DNA from: Luteimonas sp. MC1825
GTDB lineage: Bacteria; Pseudomonadota; Gammaproteobacteria; Xanthomonadales; Xanthomonadaceae
Assembly: GCF_014764385.1 (NCBI RefSeq)
Contig: NZ_CP061714.1
Coordinates: 2,046,001 to 2,110,000, forward strand
DNA length: 64,000 nt
Direction: 5' to 3'
How positions within the stretch are numbered: the first letter of the stretch is position 1; each line of letters starts with the position of its first letter. A program made the translations under genes and the position numbers. This document shows positions 20,742 through 30,880 of the stretch, in pieces. The notes under the pieces are model-generated. The model worked only from the letters and a program-made list of their open reading frames with translations. It made no database searches and was not told where the DNA came from.

Positions 20742-21935
20742 GTGTCACTCACCGCACGCTACAGCGAAACCCTGGCCGAGATCCGCGAGCAGGGCCTGTT
20801 CAAGGCCGAGCGCATCATCACAAGCCCGCAGTCGGCCGAGATCGAACTCGAAGACGGCCGCACTGTGCTGAACTTCTGCGCCAACAACTACCTGGGCCTG
20901 GCCGACCACCCGGACATCATCGCCGTGGCCAAGGATGCGCTCGACACGCACGGCTTCGGCATGGCCTCGGTGCGCTTCATCTGCGGCACGCAGGACCTGC
21001 ACAAGCAGCTCGAGAAGACGATCGCGGACTTCTTCGGCAAGGAGGACACGATCCTCTATGCAGCCTGCTTCGACGCCAATGGCGGTCTGTTCGAGCCGCT
21101 GCTGGGCGAGGAGGACGCGGTCATCTCCGATGCGCTCAACCACGCCTCGATCATCGACGGCGTGCGCCTGTGCAAGGCGAAGCGCTACCGCTTCGCCAAC
21201 TGCGACATGGGCGATCTTGAAACCCAGCTGAAGCAGGCCCGCGCCGATGGCGCGCGCACCATCATGATCACCACCGACGGCGTGTTCTCGATGGACGGCT
21301 TCATCGCGCCGCTCGACCAGATCACCGCACTGGCGGCGAAGTACGACGCACTGGTGCACATCGACGAGTGCCATGCGACCGGCTTCCTGGGTGCGACCGG
21401 CCGCGGCTCCGCCGAGGTCAAGGGCGTGCTGGACCGGATCGACATCATCACCGGCACGCTGGGCAAGGCGATGGGCGGCGCTCTGGGTGGCTTCACCACC
21501 GCGAAGGCCGAAGTGGTGGAGATGCTGCGCCAGCGCTCGCGGCCCTACCTGTTCTCCAACTCGCTGCCGCCGCACGTGGTCGCGGCCGGCACCAAGGCGT
21601 TCGACATGCTGGCAGCGGCCGGCGACCTGCGCGAACGCCTGGTCGACAACACGTGCTACTTCCGCGAAAAGATGATCGCCGCGGGTTTCGACGTGCGGCC
21701 GGGGACGCACCCGATCAGCCCGGTGATGCTGTACGACGCCAAGCTTGCGCAACGCTTCGCCGAGCGGCTGCTGGAGGAAGGCATCTACGCGATCGGCTTT
21801 TTCTTCCCGGTGGTGCCCAAGGACCAGGCGCGCATCCGCACGCAGATCTCCGCGGCGCACACGCGCGAGCACCTTGATCGTGCAATCGACGCGTTCACCC
21901 GCATCGGGCGCGAGCTTGGCGTTCTGAAGACCTGA
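20742..21935 (+). CDS. kbl: Glycine C-acetyltransferase (2-amino-3-ketobutyrate CoA ligase)
   Basis: PLP-dependent alpha-oxoamine synthase that cleaves 2-amino-3-ketobutyrate with CoA to glycine and acetyl-CoA. In 397 residues: [42 protein letters not shown], the aspartate of [12 protein letters not shown], and the Schiff-base lysine in [13 protein letters not shown] (about residue 244). Start codon is GTG at 20742 with GAGGAG seven bases ahead. Gene order here is tdh-kbl, the reverse of E. coli kbl-tdh. Confidence 0.96.
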   Translation: MSLTARYSETLAEIREQGLFKAERIITSPQSAEIELEDGRTVLNFCANNYLGLADHPDIIAVAKDALDTHGFGMASVRFICGTQDLHKQLEKTIADFFGKEDTILYAACFDANGGLFEPLLGEEDAVISDALNHASIIDGVRLCKAKRYRFANCDMGDLETQLKQARADGARTIMITTDGVFSMDGFIAPLDQITALAAKYDALVHIDECHATGFLGATGRGSAEVKGVLDRIDIITGTLGKAMGGALGGFTTAKAEVVEMLRQRSRPYLFSNSLPPHVVAAGTKAFDMLAAAGDLRERLVDNTCYFREKMIAAGFDVRPGTHPISPVMLYDAKLAQRFAERLLEEGIYAIGFFFPVVPKDQARIRTQISAAHTREHLDRAIDAFTRIGRELGVLKT

Positions 21936-21960
21936 ACGCCGCCGCGGGCGACGCCCGCGA

Positions 21961-22464
21961 TCAGTCGGGGGTAGCGCTGCCTTCGGCCGCTTCGGGCGGA
22001 GGCGGTTCGACCACGGGAGCCGCCGCGCCACCGCGCGCAACGCGCACGCCACGCGACTTCATCCAGGCGTCGAACTCATCGGCGGTCATGCGCTTGCCGT
22101 TCTGGTTCATGTCGAACCGCCACGGCGTGTTGTCGAATTCGGTCTTCGGCTTGTACGCGCCGGGATCATCGGGGTTGGCGACGCTGGGCGCGGGCACCGC
22201 GATGGCCACGTTCCGGCAGCCCTCGATGCGCTGGCGGAGCAGCACTTCCTCGACTGTCTGCGATTCGTCGTAGGCATAGGACAGCACGCCGCTGTTGCCT
22301 CCGAGGAGATAGGACGGCGCGACCAGTTCCTGCGCGAGCGGCGCGAGTACGGTGATGCGCGACGTGGACGGGTTCGACGCCGCCAGGCTGGCGCAATCGA
22401 TCGCCGCATGGGCCATCCCGGGGACGGCCAGGCCGGCCACCAACAACATTGCTGCACGCTTCAT
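21961..22464 (-). CDS. Exported protein of unknown function with EF-hand-like loop
   Basis: I do not recognise this 167-residue protein. It has a clear signal peptide (MKRAAMLLVAGLAVPGMAHA, cleavage after AHA), two cysteines (about residues 24 and 83) that could form a periplasmic disulfide, and a DMNQNGKRMTADEF segment at about 118-131 that resembles an EF-hand loop although its twelfth position is Asp rather than Glu. The C-terminal 20 residues are Pro/Glu-rich. It converges with kbl (25-base gap) and lies upstream of a terminator hairpin and the ompA pair. Confidence 0.7.
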   Translation of the reverse strand: MKRAAMLLVAGLAVPGMAHAAIDCASLAASNPSTSRITVLAPLAQELVAPSYLLGGNSGVLSYAYDESQTVEEVLLRQRIEGCRNVAIAVPAPSVANPDDPGAYKPKTEFDNTPWRFDMNQNGKRMTADEFDAWMKSRGVRVARGGAAAPVVEPPPPEAAEGSATPD

Positions 22465-22511
22465 GTGGGCTTTCCTCCTGCTGCGACGCGAAGTGTAGCA
22501 GTCCCTGAAAG

Positions 22512-22542
22512 CACGAAGCCCGGCACTGGGCCGGGCTTCGTG
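22512..22542 (-). terminator. Strong hairpin terminator after ompA copy 1
   Basis: A perfect 13-bp stem (22512-22524 with 22530-22542, CACGAAGCCCGGC / GCCGGGCTTCGTG) closes a 5-base loop. It begins 21 bases past the ompA copy 1 stop codon. On the minus strand it is followed by CTTTC, a short U tract. Confidence 0.75.
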
Positions 22543-22562
22543 GGACTACTGGTGCCGACGTC

Positions 22563-23122
22563 CTCAGTTCTGGACGTTCAGCTCCGTGCGGCGGTTGCGC
22601 GCGCGGCCTTCCGGATTGTCCGAACCGTCATCGTTGGTGTTCGGCGCGATCGGGCGGCTCTCGCCGTAACCGTTCGGGCCCACCATGCGGCCGGAGTCGA
22701 TGCCGTTGCTGGTCAGGTAGTCATAGACCGTGGTGGCACGACGCTCGGACAGCGACTGGTTGTACGCGTCGGTGCCCTTCGAGTCGGTGTGGCCAGCCAC
22801 TTCGACCTTCAGCTGCGGGTAACGCTTCAGGATCTCGATCGCCTCGTTGAGGATCGCCACCGCGTCAGGACGCAGGGTCGCCTTGTCGAAGTCGAAGTTG
22901 ACGCCCTTCAGGTCGATCGACACGGGCACCGGGCAGCCGTCCGGACCGATGGTCTGGCCAGCCTGCGAACCGGGGCACTTGTCGTCGCAATCGTTCACGC
23001 CGTCGCCGTCGCTGTCCATGTCGGCGCAGCTCGGGGCCACCGGGGCCGGGGCGACCGGCGCGGTCGGCTCCGGGCCGAGCGGGATCACGACGCCGACCGA
23101 GGCCAGCACGTCGCCGAACCAG
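22563..23122. repeat. 560-bp identical repeat, copy 1 (3' half of ompA copy 1)
   Basis: Base-for-base identical to 23833-24392 at an offset of 1270. It covers the end of the beta-barrel, the linker, the OmpA_C domain, the stop codon and one extra base. Both flanks diverge abruptly. Confidence 0.97.
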
Positions 23123-23652
23123 CTCTCGTCCGGTGCGGCAACGCTGGTGTCGTCGAAGTCTGCACGGTAGGCAAGCTCGGTACGGATACCGACGCGGCCC
23201 AGGTCGCCCTGCAGGCCCACGCCGACCTTGGCGGCGAAGTTGCCGTCTTCACGCTGACCGGGGGAATTCGGGTTCGGGAAGTTGTTGTACTCTTCCTCGG
23301 AGCGCTGGTAACCGACGCCAAACAGCGCGTAGGGGTTCCAGCTGCGCCCCTCGGTGATGAAGTGGCGACGGGCATCGAGCGACACGCCGTACTGGCTCCA
23401 GTTGAGGTTCTGGTTGGCGTCATTGTTGGGGTTCTGGTAGTTCAGCTCGCCGTCCAGAGACCAGTCCGGGCTGATGAACTTGCCGAGGCCCAAGGTGCCG
23501 AACGGCGCATTGCGCGTTCCGCGGTCGTTGTCCTGCAGGTTGAAGCCTGCGCTACCGGTGATGTACCAGCGATCGTCGAAATCCTGCGCGACCGCAGCCT
23601 GCGACACAGCGAGACCGGCCAGCAGGGCGGTGCTCAACAACTTAATCTTCAT
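22564..23652 (-). CDS. OmpA-family outer membrane protein, copy 1
   Basis: A 362-residue porin-like structural protein. It has a signal peptide (MKIKLLSTALLAGLAVSQAAVA), an N-terminal eight-strand-type beta-barrel (about residues 23-190, DDRWYITGSAGFNLQDNDRG), a Pro/Ala linker, a TSP3-like calcium-binding stretch (DMDSDGDGVNDCDDKCPGS), and a C-terminal OmpA peptidoglycan-binding domain (VNFDFDKATLRPDA, VAGHTDSKGTDAYN, LSERRATTVYDYL, GYGESRPIAPN, RARNRRTEL). The start at 23652 has AGGAG upstream and a good promoter at 23747-23775. Its 3' half is identical at DNA level to the neighbouring copy. Confidence 0.95.
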   Translation of the reverse strand: MKIKLLSTALLAGLAVSQAAVAQDFDDRWYITGSAGFNLQDNDRGTRNAPFGTLGLGKFISPDWSLDGELNYQNPNNDANQNLNWSQYGVSLDARRHFITEGRSWNPYALFGVGYQRSEEEYNNFPNPNSPGQREDGNFAAKVGVGLQGDLGRVGIRTELAYRADFDDTSVAAPDESWFGDVLASVGVVIPLGPEPTAPVAPAPVAPSCADMDSDGDGVNDCDDKCPGSQAGQTIGPDGCPVPVSIDLKGVNFDFDKATLRPDAVAILNEAIEILKRYPQLKVEVAGHTDSKGTDAYNQSLSERRATTVYDYLTSNGIDSGRMVGPNGYGESRPIAPNTNDDGSDNPEGRARNRRTELNVQN

Positions 23653-23746
23653 ATACGTACTCCTAGTCAGGAACGAAATCGGGGCGGCGGGACTACTGGG
23701 GGGATCGACCACTCGGGCACCCTGTCGCCTGCCAGTGGCGCCGCCG

Positions 23747-23775
23747 ATAGTACACATTCAGGTGAATGTTAACAA
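23747..23775 (-). promoter_or_regulatory. Sigma70-like promoter of ompA copy 1 with palindromic spacer
   Basis: On the minus strand TTGTTA (23770-23775) and TACTAT (23747-23752) are separated by exactly 17 bases. The spacer contains a perfect 7-2-7 inverted repeat, ACATTCA-CC-TGAATGT (23754-23769), a plausible operator. The start codon is 95 bases downstream. Confidence 0.65.
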
Positions 23776-23787
23776 TTAATTAAAGCA

Positions 23788-23810
23788 ACGCCCGGGATGT
23801 ACCCGGGCGT
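23788..23810 (-). terminator. Intrinsic terminator after ompA copy 2
   Basis: A 9-bp perfect stem (ACGCCCGGG 23788-23796 with CCCGGGCGT 23802-23810) and 5-base loop, then TTTAATTAATT on the minus strand. It lies 24 bases after the ompA copy 2 stop and just before the promoter of copy 1, so the two genes are separate transcription units. Confidence 0.8.
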
Positions 23811-23832
23811 CGGTATACCTATTCAGGGACGA

Positions 23833-24392
23833 CTCAGTTCTGGACGTTCAGCTCCGTGCGGCGGTTGCGCGCGCGGCCTTCCGGATTGTCCGAACCGTCA
23901 TCGTTGGTGTTCGGCGCGATCGGGCGGCTCTCGCCGTAACCGTTCGGGCCCACCATGCGGCCGGAGTCGATGCCGTTGCTGGTCAGGTAGTCATAGACCG
24001 TGGTGGCACGACGCTCGGACAGCGACTGGTTGTACGCGTCGGTGCCCTTCGAGTCGGTGTGGCCAGCCACTTCGACCTTCAGCTGCGGGTAACGCTTCAG
24101 GATCTCGATCGCCTCGTTGAGGATCGCCACCGCGTCAGGACGCAGGGTCGCCTTGTCGAAGTCGAAGTTGACGCCCTTCAGGTCGATCGACACGGGCACC
24201 GGGCAGCCGTCCGGACCGATGGTCTGGCCAGCCTGCGAACCGGGGCACTTGTCGTCGCAATCGTTCACGCCGTCGCCGTCGCTGTCCATGTCGGCGCAGC
24301 TCGGGGCCACCGGGGCCGGGGCGACCGGCGCGGTCGGCTCCGGGCCGAGCGGGATCACGACGCCGACCGAGGCCAGCACGTCGCCGAACCAG
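23833..24392. repeat. 560-bp identical repeat, copy 2 (3' half of ompA copy 2)
   Basis: Identical over its whole length to 22563-23122, same orientation. The surrounding ompA sequence upstream of 24392 differs at many positions between the two genes. Confidence 0.97.
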
Positions 24393-24958
24393 TCTTCACC
24401 GTCGTTGCGCTCCGGCGGCGGATCGTCGTTCAGAAACTGGGCGCGGGTGTCGTCAATGGCCACGGCACGATAGGCGAGCTCGGTGCGGACCTTCACGCGT
24501 CCGGTACCACCCTGCAGGCCGACGCCGAACTTGCCGGCGATCGCGCCTTCCTCTTCGTGGAACGGCGAGTCCGGATTGGGGAAGTTGTCCGTTTCAATCT
24601 CTTCGCGCTGATAACCCAGCCCCATCAGCAGGTATGGGTTCCACGAGCGGCCTTCGGTCACGAAGTGGCGGCGGGCATCGAACGAAATGCCGTACTGGCT
24701 CCAGTTCAGATCCTGATTGTCTTCGTGATTCGGGTTCTGATAGTTCAGTTCGGCGTCAAACGACCAGTTCGGGTTCAGGAACTTGCCCACGCCCAGGGTT
24801 CCGAACGGCGCGTTATTGGTACCGCGGTCATTGTCCTGCAAGTTGAAACCGGCGCTGCCGGTGATGTACCAGCGATCATCGAAATCCTGCGCGGAGGCAG
24901 CCTGCGCAACGCCCAGTCCACCAATCAGGATGGCCGTGCAAAGCAGTTTCTTGTTCAT
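23834..24958 (-). CDS. OmpA-family outer membrane protein, copy 2
   Basis: A 374-residue paralogue of the adjacent copy 1, with signal peptide MNKKLLCTAILIGGLGVAQAASA, an N-terminal beta-barrel, and a C-terminal linker, calcium-binding stretch and OmpA domain identical in sequence to copy 1. The barrel halves differ at roughly a quarter of residues by eye. Copy 2 has a longer acidic insertion (DPPPERNDGEDW) before the last strand, and its surface-loop segments (REEIETDNFPNPDSPFHEEEG) also differ. AAGGAG is found 9 bases before the ATG. No convincing promoter is evident in the 232-base region shared with the divergent fadH. Confidence 0.95.
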   Translation of the reverse strand: MNKKLLCTAILIGGLGVAQAASAQDFDDRWYITGSAGFNLQDNDRGTNNAPFGTLGVGKFLNPNWSFDAELNYQNPNHEDNQDLNWSQYGISFDARRHFVTEGRSWNPYLLMGLGYQREEIETDNFPNPDSPFHEEEGAIAGKFGVGLQGGTGRVKVRTELAYRAVAIDDTRAQFLNDDPPPERNDGEDWFGDVLASVGVVIPLGPEPTAPVAPAPVAPSCADMDSDGDGVNDCDDKCPGSQAGQTIGPDGCPVPVSIDLKGVNFDFDKATLRPDAVAILNEAIEILKRYPQLKVEVAGHTDSKGTDAYNQSLSERRATTVYDYLTSNGIDSGRMVGPNGYGESRPIAPNTNDDGSDNPEGRARNRRTELNVQN

Positions 24959-25112
24959 GTCGTTAGGGCTCCTTGGGTCGCTTCGACGGACCAGGCGGAA
25001 GTCAGCGGTCGCTATCGTGTTGGGGGAAAGATGGCCGCCACGCTGGCCACCATCGCGAGGCAGGTTAGGTTCGGGCCCGTGAAGACGGCGTTAACACCCA
25101 GATAACAATTAG

Positions 25113-27215
<2,103 letters not shown>

Positions 27216-27226
27216 CCGGATGCCGT

Positions 27227-27248
27227 GAGCGCGGCAAGTGCCGCGCTC
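27227..27248 (+). terminator. Hairpin downstream of fadH
   Basis: A 9-bp perfect stem (GAGCGCGGC / GCCGCGCTC) with AAGT loop begins 12 bases after the fadH stop. No T-run follows, so termination would need help or be partial. A smaller hairpin (27302-27319) lies further on. Confidence 0.5.
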
Positions 27249-27484
27249 GCCACGCGTTCAGGTGAGGTTTCTAAAACGCGCATTAAGGTGCGCCCACTTT
27301 CCCGCCGCTTCTTCGGCGGAACCGGCGCGACACGCAACCCTGCGGGTTCGCGCCCGGGCAGCAAATGCGCCACAGAGTGCCGCCGCCCTCCCCAACACGC
27401 CATGCCGGTCCGCGACAGCGGCTTCCCGAATCCATTTGGACGGGTTGCGCCGTAGCGGCCGACGCAACGGAGCAAGGAGTCGTC

Positions 27485-27940
27485 ATGAAACTCGCCTGGA
27501 TCCTGTGGCTGGCCTCAGTGCTGCCACCACAGGCCGCGGATTCACTCTGCCTGAGCACCACGCTTTACCTCGAAGCCCGGGACCAGTCCGTCCTTGGCCA
27601 GCGCGCCGTGGCCGAAGTGGCCCTGCGCCGCACCGACAGCGGCCTGTGGGGCGATTCCGTGTGCGACGTGGTCACCGCGCGCAAACAGTTCGCGCCGACC
27701 ATCGTGTCGCCGCGGACGCGCCTGACCAACACCGAAGCCTGGTCGCAGGCGGTGACGATCGCGCTGGAGTCCCAGCACAACTGGGCGTTGCCCGCGGGCG
27801 AGCGCAAGGAAGTCGTACCCGGTGCCAGCCACTTCCTGGCGCATGCGATCGCCAGCCCGAGCTGGCGCAACGCCTACCAGGTCGCCACGATCGGCGACCA
27901 CACGTTCCTGAAAGTGCAGAGCCTGAAGCCGAAGACCTGA
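27485..27940 (+). CDS. SleB-like cell wall hydrolase
   Basis: A 151-residue secreted protein of the Hydrolase_2 (SleB/CwlJ) family, peptidoglycan-cleaving enzymes first known from spore germination but common in Gram-negative bacteria. A signal peptide (MKLAWILWLASVLPPQAA) precedes the domain, whose hallmark is LSTTLYLEARDQSVLGQRAVAEVALRR with the conserved Glu at about residue 33. QFAPT, ASHFLA and a C-terminal HTFLK motif follow. AAGGAG is 7 bases before the ATG. The frame stays open 120 bases further upstream, but that extension lacks both a ribosome-binding site and a signal peptide. Confidence 0.82.
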   Translation: MKLAWILWLASVLPPQAADSLCLSTTLYLEARDQSVLGQRAVAEVALRRTDSGLWGDSVCDVVTARKQFAPTIVSPRTRLTNTEAWSQAVTIALESQHNWALPAGERKEVVPGASHFLAHAIASPSWRNAYQVATIGDHTFLKVQSLKPKT

Positions 27941-27960
27941 TGCGGGCGAAGCCCCCGCAT
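27940..27960 (+). terminator. Weak hairpin after cell wall hydrolase gene
   Basis: A 7-bp stem (ATGCGGG / CCCGCAT) with a 7-base loop begins at the last base of the stop codon. No T tract follows. Confidence 0.35.
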
Positions 27961-28015
27961 TGAGCGGGCGGCGGCAAGCGCCGATGATGGCGGGGTCTTC
28001 CAACTGGAGCCGCAC

Positions 28016-28627
28016 ATGAAGCTGTACACCAAGCCGGGCGCCTGCTCGACGGCCGTCCACATCGCCCTGCAGTGGGCCGGCGGCCCGTTCCAGGCCGAGA
28101 TCCTCGACGGCCCGTCGATGAAGGCGCCGGCCTACCTCGCCATCAATCCCGCGGGCGCCGTGCCGGCACTGGTCGACGGCGACTTCGTGCTCACCCAGAA
28201 CGCCGCGATCATGGGCTACATCGCCGACACCCATCCGCAGGCGGGACTGGGCGGCGACGGATCGGCGCGCGAGCGTGCCGAGGCCACCCGCTGGCTGGCC
28301 TTCGGCAACTCCGATGTGCATCCGGCGTTCAAGCCGATGTTCTCGCCGGCCCGCTACATCGGTGAGGAGTCGGAGCACGATGCGGTCAAGGCGGCGGCAC
28401 GGACGCTCGTGCGCGGACTGATGGAATCCGCCGACAGGCAGCTCGCCGACAACACGTGGCTGGCGGGATTCCGCAGTTTTGCCGACCCTTATTTCTACAT
28501 GACCGTGCGCTGGGCACATGGCACCGGCGTGGACATGACCGGCCTCGACAACATCGCCGCCTTCAAGGCGCGCATGGACGCCGACCCCGGCGTGCAGGCA
28601 ACGCTGAAGGCGGAAGGCCTGGCCTGA
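28016..28627 (+). CDS. Glutathione S-transferase, beta class-like
   Basis: A 203-residue cytosolic GST. The thioredoxin-like N-terminal domain starts MKLYTKPGACS with Cys10 in the position characteristic of bacterial beta-class GSTs, followed by NPAGAVPALVDGD (cis-Pro loop) and QNAAIMGYIAD (the Ser/Asp glutathione-binding turn is replaced by QNAAI, so binding may differ). The all-helical C-terminal domain includes LADNTWLAGFRSFADPYFY. Substrate unknown. It converges with prpC over a shared bidirectional terminator. Confidence 0.88.
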   Translation: MKLYTKPGACSTAVHIALQWAGGPFQAEILDGPSMKAPAYLAINPAGAVPALVDGDFVLTQNAAIMGYIADTHPQAGLGGDGSARERAEATRWLAFGNSDVHPAFKPMFSPARYIGEESEHDAVKAAARTLVRGLMESADRQLADNTWLAGFRSFADPYFYMTVRWAHGTGVDMTGLDNIAAFKARMDADPGVQATLKAEGLA

Positions 28628-28649
28628 GGCACTCCGCAACGCCAGACAC

Positions 28650-28678
28650 GAAAACGGCGCCCCCTGGGCGCCGTTTTC
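28650..28678. terminator. Bidirectional intrinsic terminator
   Basis: A perfect 12-bp stem (GAAAACGGCGCC / GGCGCCGTTTTC) with 5-base loop lies between the convergent GST and prpC genes. The A4 and T4 arms provide U-tracts in both directions. Confidence 0.85.
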
Positions 28679-28698
28679 ATTTCACGGACCCGGATCCG

Positions 28699-29853
28699 TC
28701 AGTCGCGCGCGGCGAGCGGCACCCAGGCGCGGTCTTCAGGACCGGTGTAGTTGGCGCTGGGGCGGATGATCTTGCCGTCGATGCGCTGCTCGATGACATG
28801 CGCGCTCCAGCCACTGGTGCGCGCCAGCACGAACAACGGCGTGAACATCGCCGTCGGCACGCCCATCATGTGGTAGCTCACCGCGCTGAACCAGTCGAGG
28901 TTGGGGAACATCTTCTTGATGTCCCACATCACCGTCTCCAGGCGCTCGGCGATGTCGTACATGCGCATGTCCTCGCGTTCGGCGGACAGGTCCTTGGCGA
29001 CCTGCTTGATCACGTCGTTGCGCGGATCGCCGACGGTGTAGACCGGGTGGCCGAAGCCGATCACCACTTCCTTGCGGCCCACGCGCTCCCTGATGTCGGC
29101 CTCGGCCTCGTCGGCGCTGTCGTAGCGCTTCTGCACCTCGAACGCGACCTCGTTTGCACCACCGTGCTTCGGCCCGCGCAGCGCGCCGATCGCGCCGCTG
29201 ATGCACGAATGCATGTCGCTGCCGGTGCCGGCGATGACGCGCGCGGTGAACGTGGACGCGTTGAACTCGTGCTCGGCGTAGAGGATCAGCGAGGTGTGCA
29301 TGGCGCGCACCCACGACTCCGGTGGCGGCTCGCCGTGCAGCAGGTGCAGGAAATGCCCGCCGATGGTGTCGTCGTCGGTCTCGACATCGATGACCCGGCC
29401 GTTGTGGCTGTAGTGGTACCAGTACAGCAGCATCGAACCCAGCGACGCCATCAGCTTGTCGGCGATGTCGCGCGCGCCGGGATGGTTGTGGTCGTCCTTT
29501 TCCGGCTGCACACAGCCGAGGACGGAGACCGCGGTGCGCATGACGTCCATCGGGTGCGCCGACGGCGGCAGCTCCTCGAGCGCGGCCTTGACCGACGCCG
29601 GGATGCCGCGCAGCGACTTCAGCTTGGCCTTGTAGCCGGCAAGCTCCGGCTTGGACGGCAGCTTGCCGTGCACCAGCAGGTAGGCGATCTCCTCGAACTC
29701 GGCGGTGGTCGCGAAATCGAGGATGTCGTAACCGCGGTAATGCAGGTCGTTGCCGCTGCGGCCCACCGTGCACAGCGCGGTGTTGCCGGCGGGCGTGCCG
29801 GACAACGCCACCGACTTCTTCGGCTTCGGCGGGGTGGGTGCGGTATTGCTCAT
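28699..29853 (-). CDS. prpC: 2-methylcitrate synthase PrpC
   Basis: Citrate-synthase-fold enzyme condensing propionyl-CoA with oxaloacetate to 2-methylcitrate. The 384 residues carry [32 protein letters not shown], the catalytic histidines in GPKHGGANE and GFGHPVY, and a PrpC-type N-terminus. Proximity to prpB and prpE separates it from GltA. The start at 29853 ([13 protein letters not shown]) is preferred to upstream in-frame codons reading into prpB. It is 65 bases downstream of prpB on the same strand. Confidence 0.95.
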   Translation of the reverse strand: MSNTAPTPPKPKKSVALSGTPAGNTALCTVGRSGNDLHYRGYDILDFATTAEFEEIAYLLVHGKLPSKPELAGYKAKLKSLRGIPASVKAALEELPPSAHPMDVMRTAVSVLGCVQPEKDDHNHPGARDIADKLMASLGSMLLYWYHYSHNGRVIDVETDDDTIGGHFLHLLHGEPPPESWVRAMHTSLILYAEHEFNASTFTARVIAGTGSDMHSCISGAIGALRGPKHGGANEVAFEVQKRYDSADEAEADIRERVGRKEVVIGFGHPVYTVGDPRNDVIKQVAKDLSAEREDMRMYDIAERLETVMWDIKKMFPNLDWFSAVSYHMMGVPTAMFTPLFVLARTSGWSAHVIEQRIDGKIIRPSANYTGPEDRAWVPLAARD

Positions 29854-29918
29854 GTGCATGCTCCGGATCTGGTATCGGGGTGGTAGGCGCGCGCGCAGAC
29901 GCGGCGGCCCGCGACGCG

Positions 29919-30803
29919 TCACTCTTCGCTGGCGAACAACGCGTCCAGCTTGTCCTCGTAGGCGTGGTAGCCGAGGTAGTCGTACAGCTCGGCGCGCGTC
30001 TGCAGGGTGTCGACGATGCCCTTCTGCGTGCCCTCGCGACGCACGGTCTCGTAGAAGTTCAGCGCGGCCTTGTTCATGGCGCGATACGCGCCACAGCAGT
30101 ACAGCGCGATGTCGACGCCGGCGCCGCGCAGCTCGTCGGTGGTGAAGAACGGCGTGGAGCCGAACTCGGTGAGGTTGGCGAGGATCGGCACCTTCACCGC
30201 ATCCTTGAAGCGCGCGTAGTCGGCGAGCGAGTTCATCGCCTCCGGGAAAATCATGTCTGCGCCGGCCTCGACGTAGGCGACCGCGCGTTCGATCGCGGCG
30301 TCGATGCCTTCGACCGCGGCGGCATCGGTGCGCGCCATGATCACGAAGCCGGCATCGCTGCGGCCATCGACCGCGGCCTTCACCCGGTCCACCATCTCCG
30401 CCTTCGGCACGACTTCCTTGTTGGGGCGGTGGCCGCAGCGCTTCTGCCCCACCTGGTCTTCCATGTGCACCGCGGCCACGCCGGCGCGCTCGAACGAGCG
30501 GACGGTGCGCGCGATGTTGAACGCGCCACCCCAGCCGGTGTCGATGTCGACCAGCAGCGGCAGGCCGGTGGCGTCGACGATGCGGCGCGCGTCGACCAGC
30601 ACGTCTTCCATGGTGCTGATGCCGAGGTCCGGCACGCCCAGCGAGTTGGCGGCCACGCCCCCGCCGGAGAGATACAGCGCCTTGTAGCCCACGCGCCGGG
30701 CCATGAGGCCGGCATAGGCGGTGATGGCGCCCATCACCTGCAGCGGGGATTCGGCGGCGACGGCGGCGCGGAAACGCGCGCCCGATGAGGTCGACTGGGA
30801 CAT
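29919..30803 (-). CDS. prpB: Methylisocitrate lyase PrpB
   Basis: Isocitrate-lyase-superfamily enzyme of 294 residues that splits 2-methylisocitrate into succinate and pyruvate, the last step of the methylcitrate cycle. Diagnostic features are the catalytic-cysteine loop [13 protein letters not shown] (about residues 120-132), the metal-binding DIDTGWGG and VHMEDQ, and [18 protein letters not shown] hexamer on the minus strand at 30831-30836 could serve as -10 for prpBC, but no good -35 accompanies it. prpE ends 77 bases upstream. Confidence 0.95.
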   Translation of the reverse strand: MSQSTSSGARFRAAVAAESPLQVMGAITAYAGLMARRVGYKALYLSGGGVAANSLGVPDLGISTMEDVLVDARRIVDATGLPLLVDIDTGWGGAFNIARTVRSFERAGVAAVHMEDQVGQKRCGHRPNKEVVPKAEMVDRVKAAVDGRSDAGFVIMARTDAAAVEGIDAAIERAVAYVEAGADMIFPEAMNSLADYARFKDAVKVPILANLTEFGSTPFFTTDELRGAGVDIALYCCGAYRAMNKAALNFYETVRREGTQKGIVDTLQTRAELYDYLGYHAYEDKLDALFASEE

Positions 30804-30880
30804 GGCGAACCTGCGTGTTGCGGGACCGTCATTCTATCCGAGCGCGCGGCGCGGTCCTGCCGCGGGCGCGCTTCGCGGGC

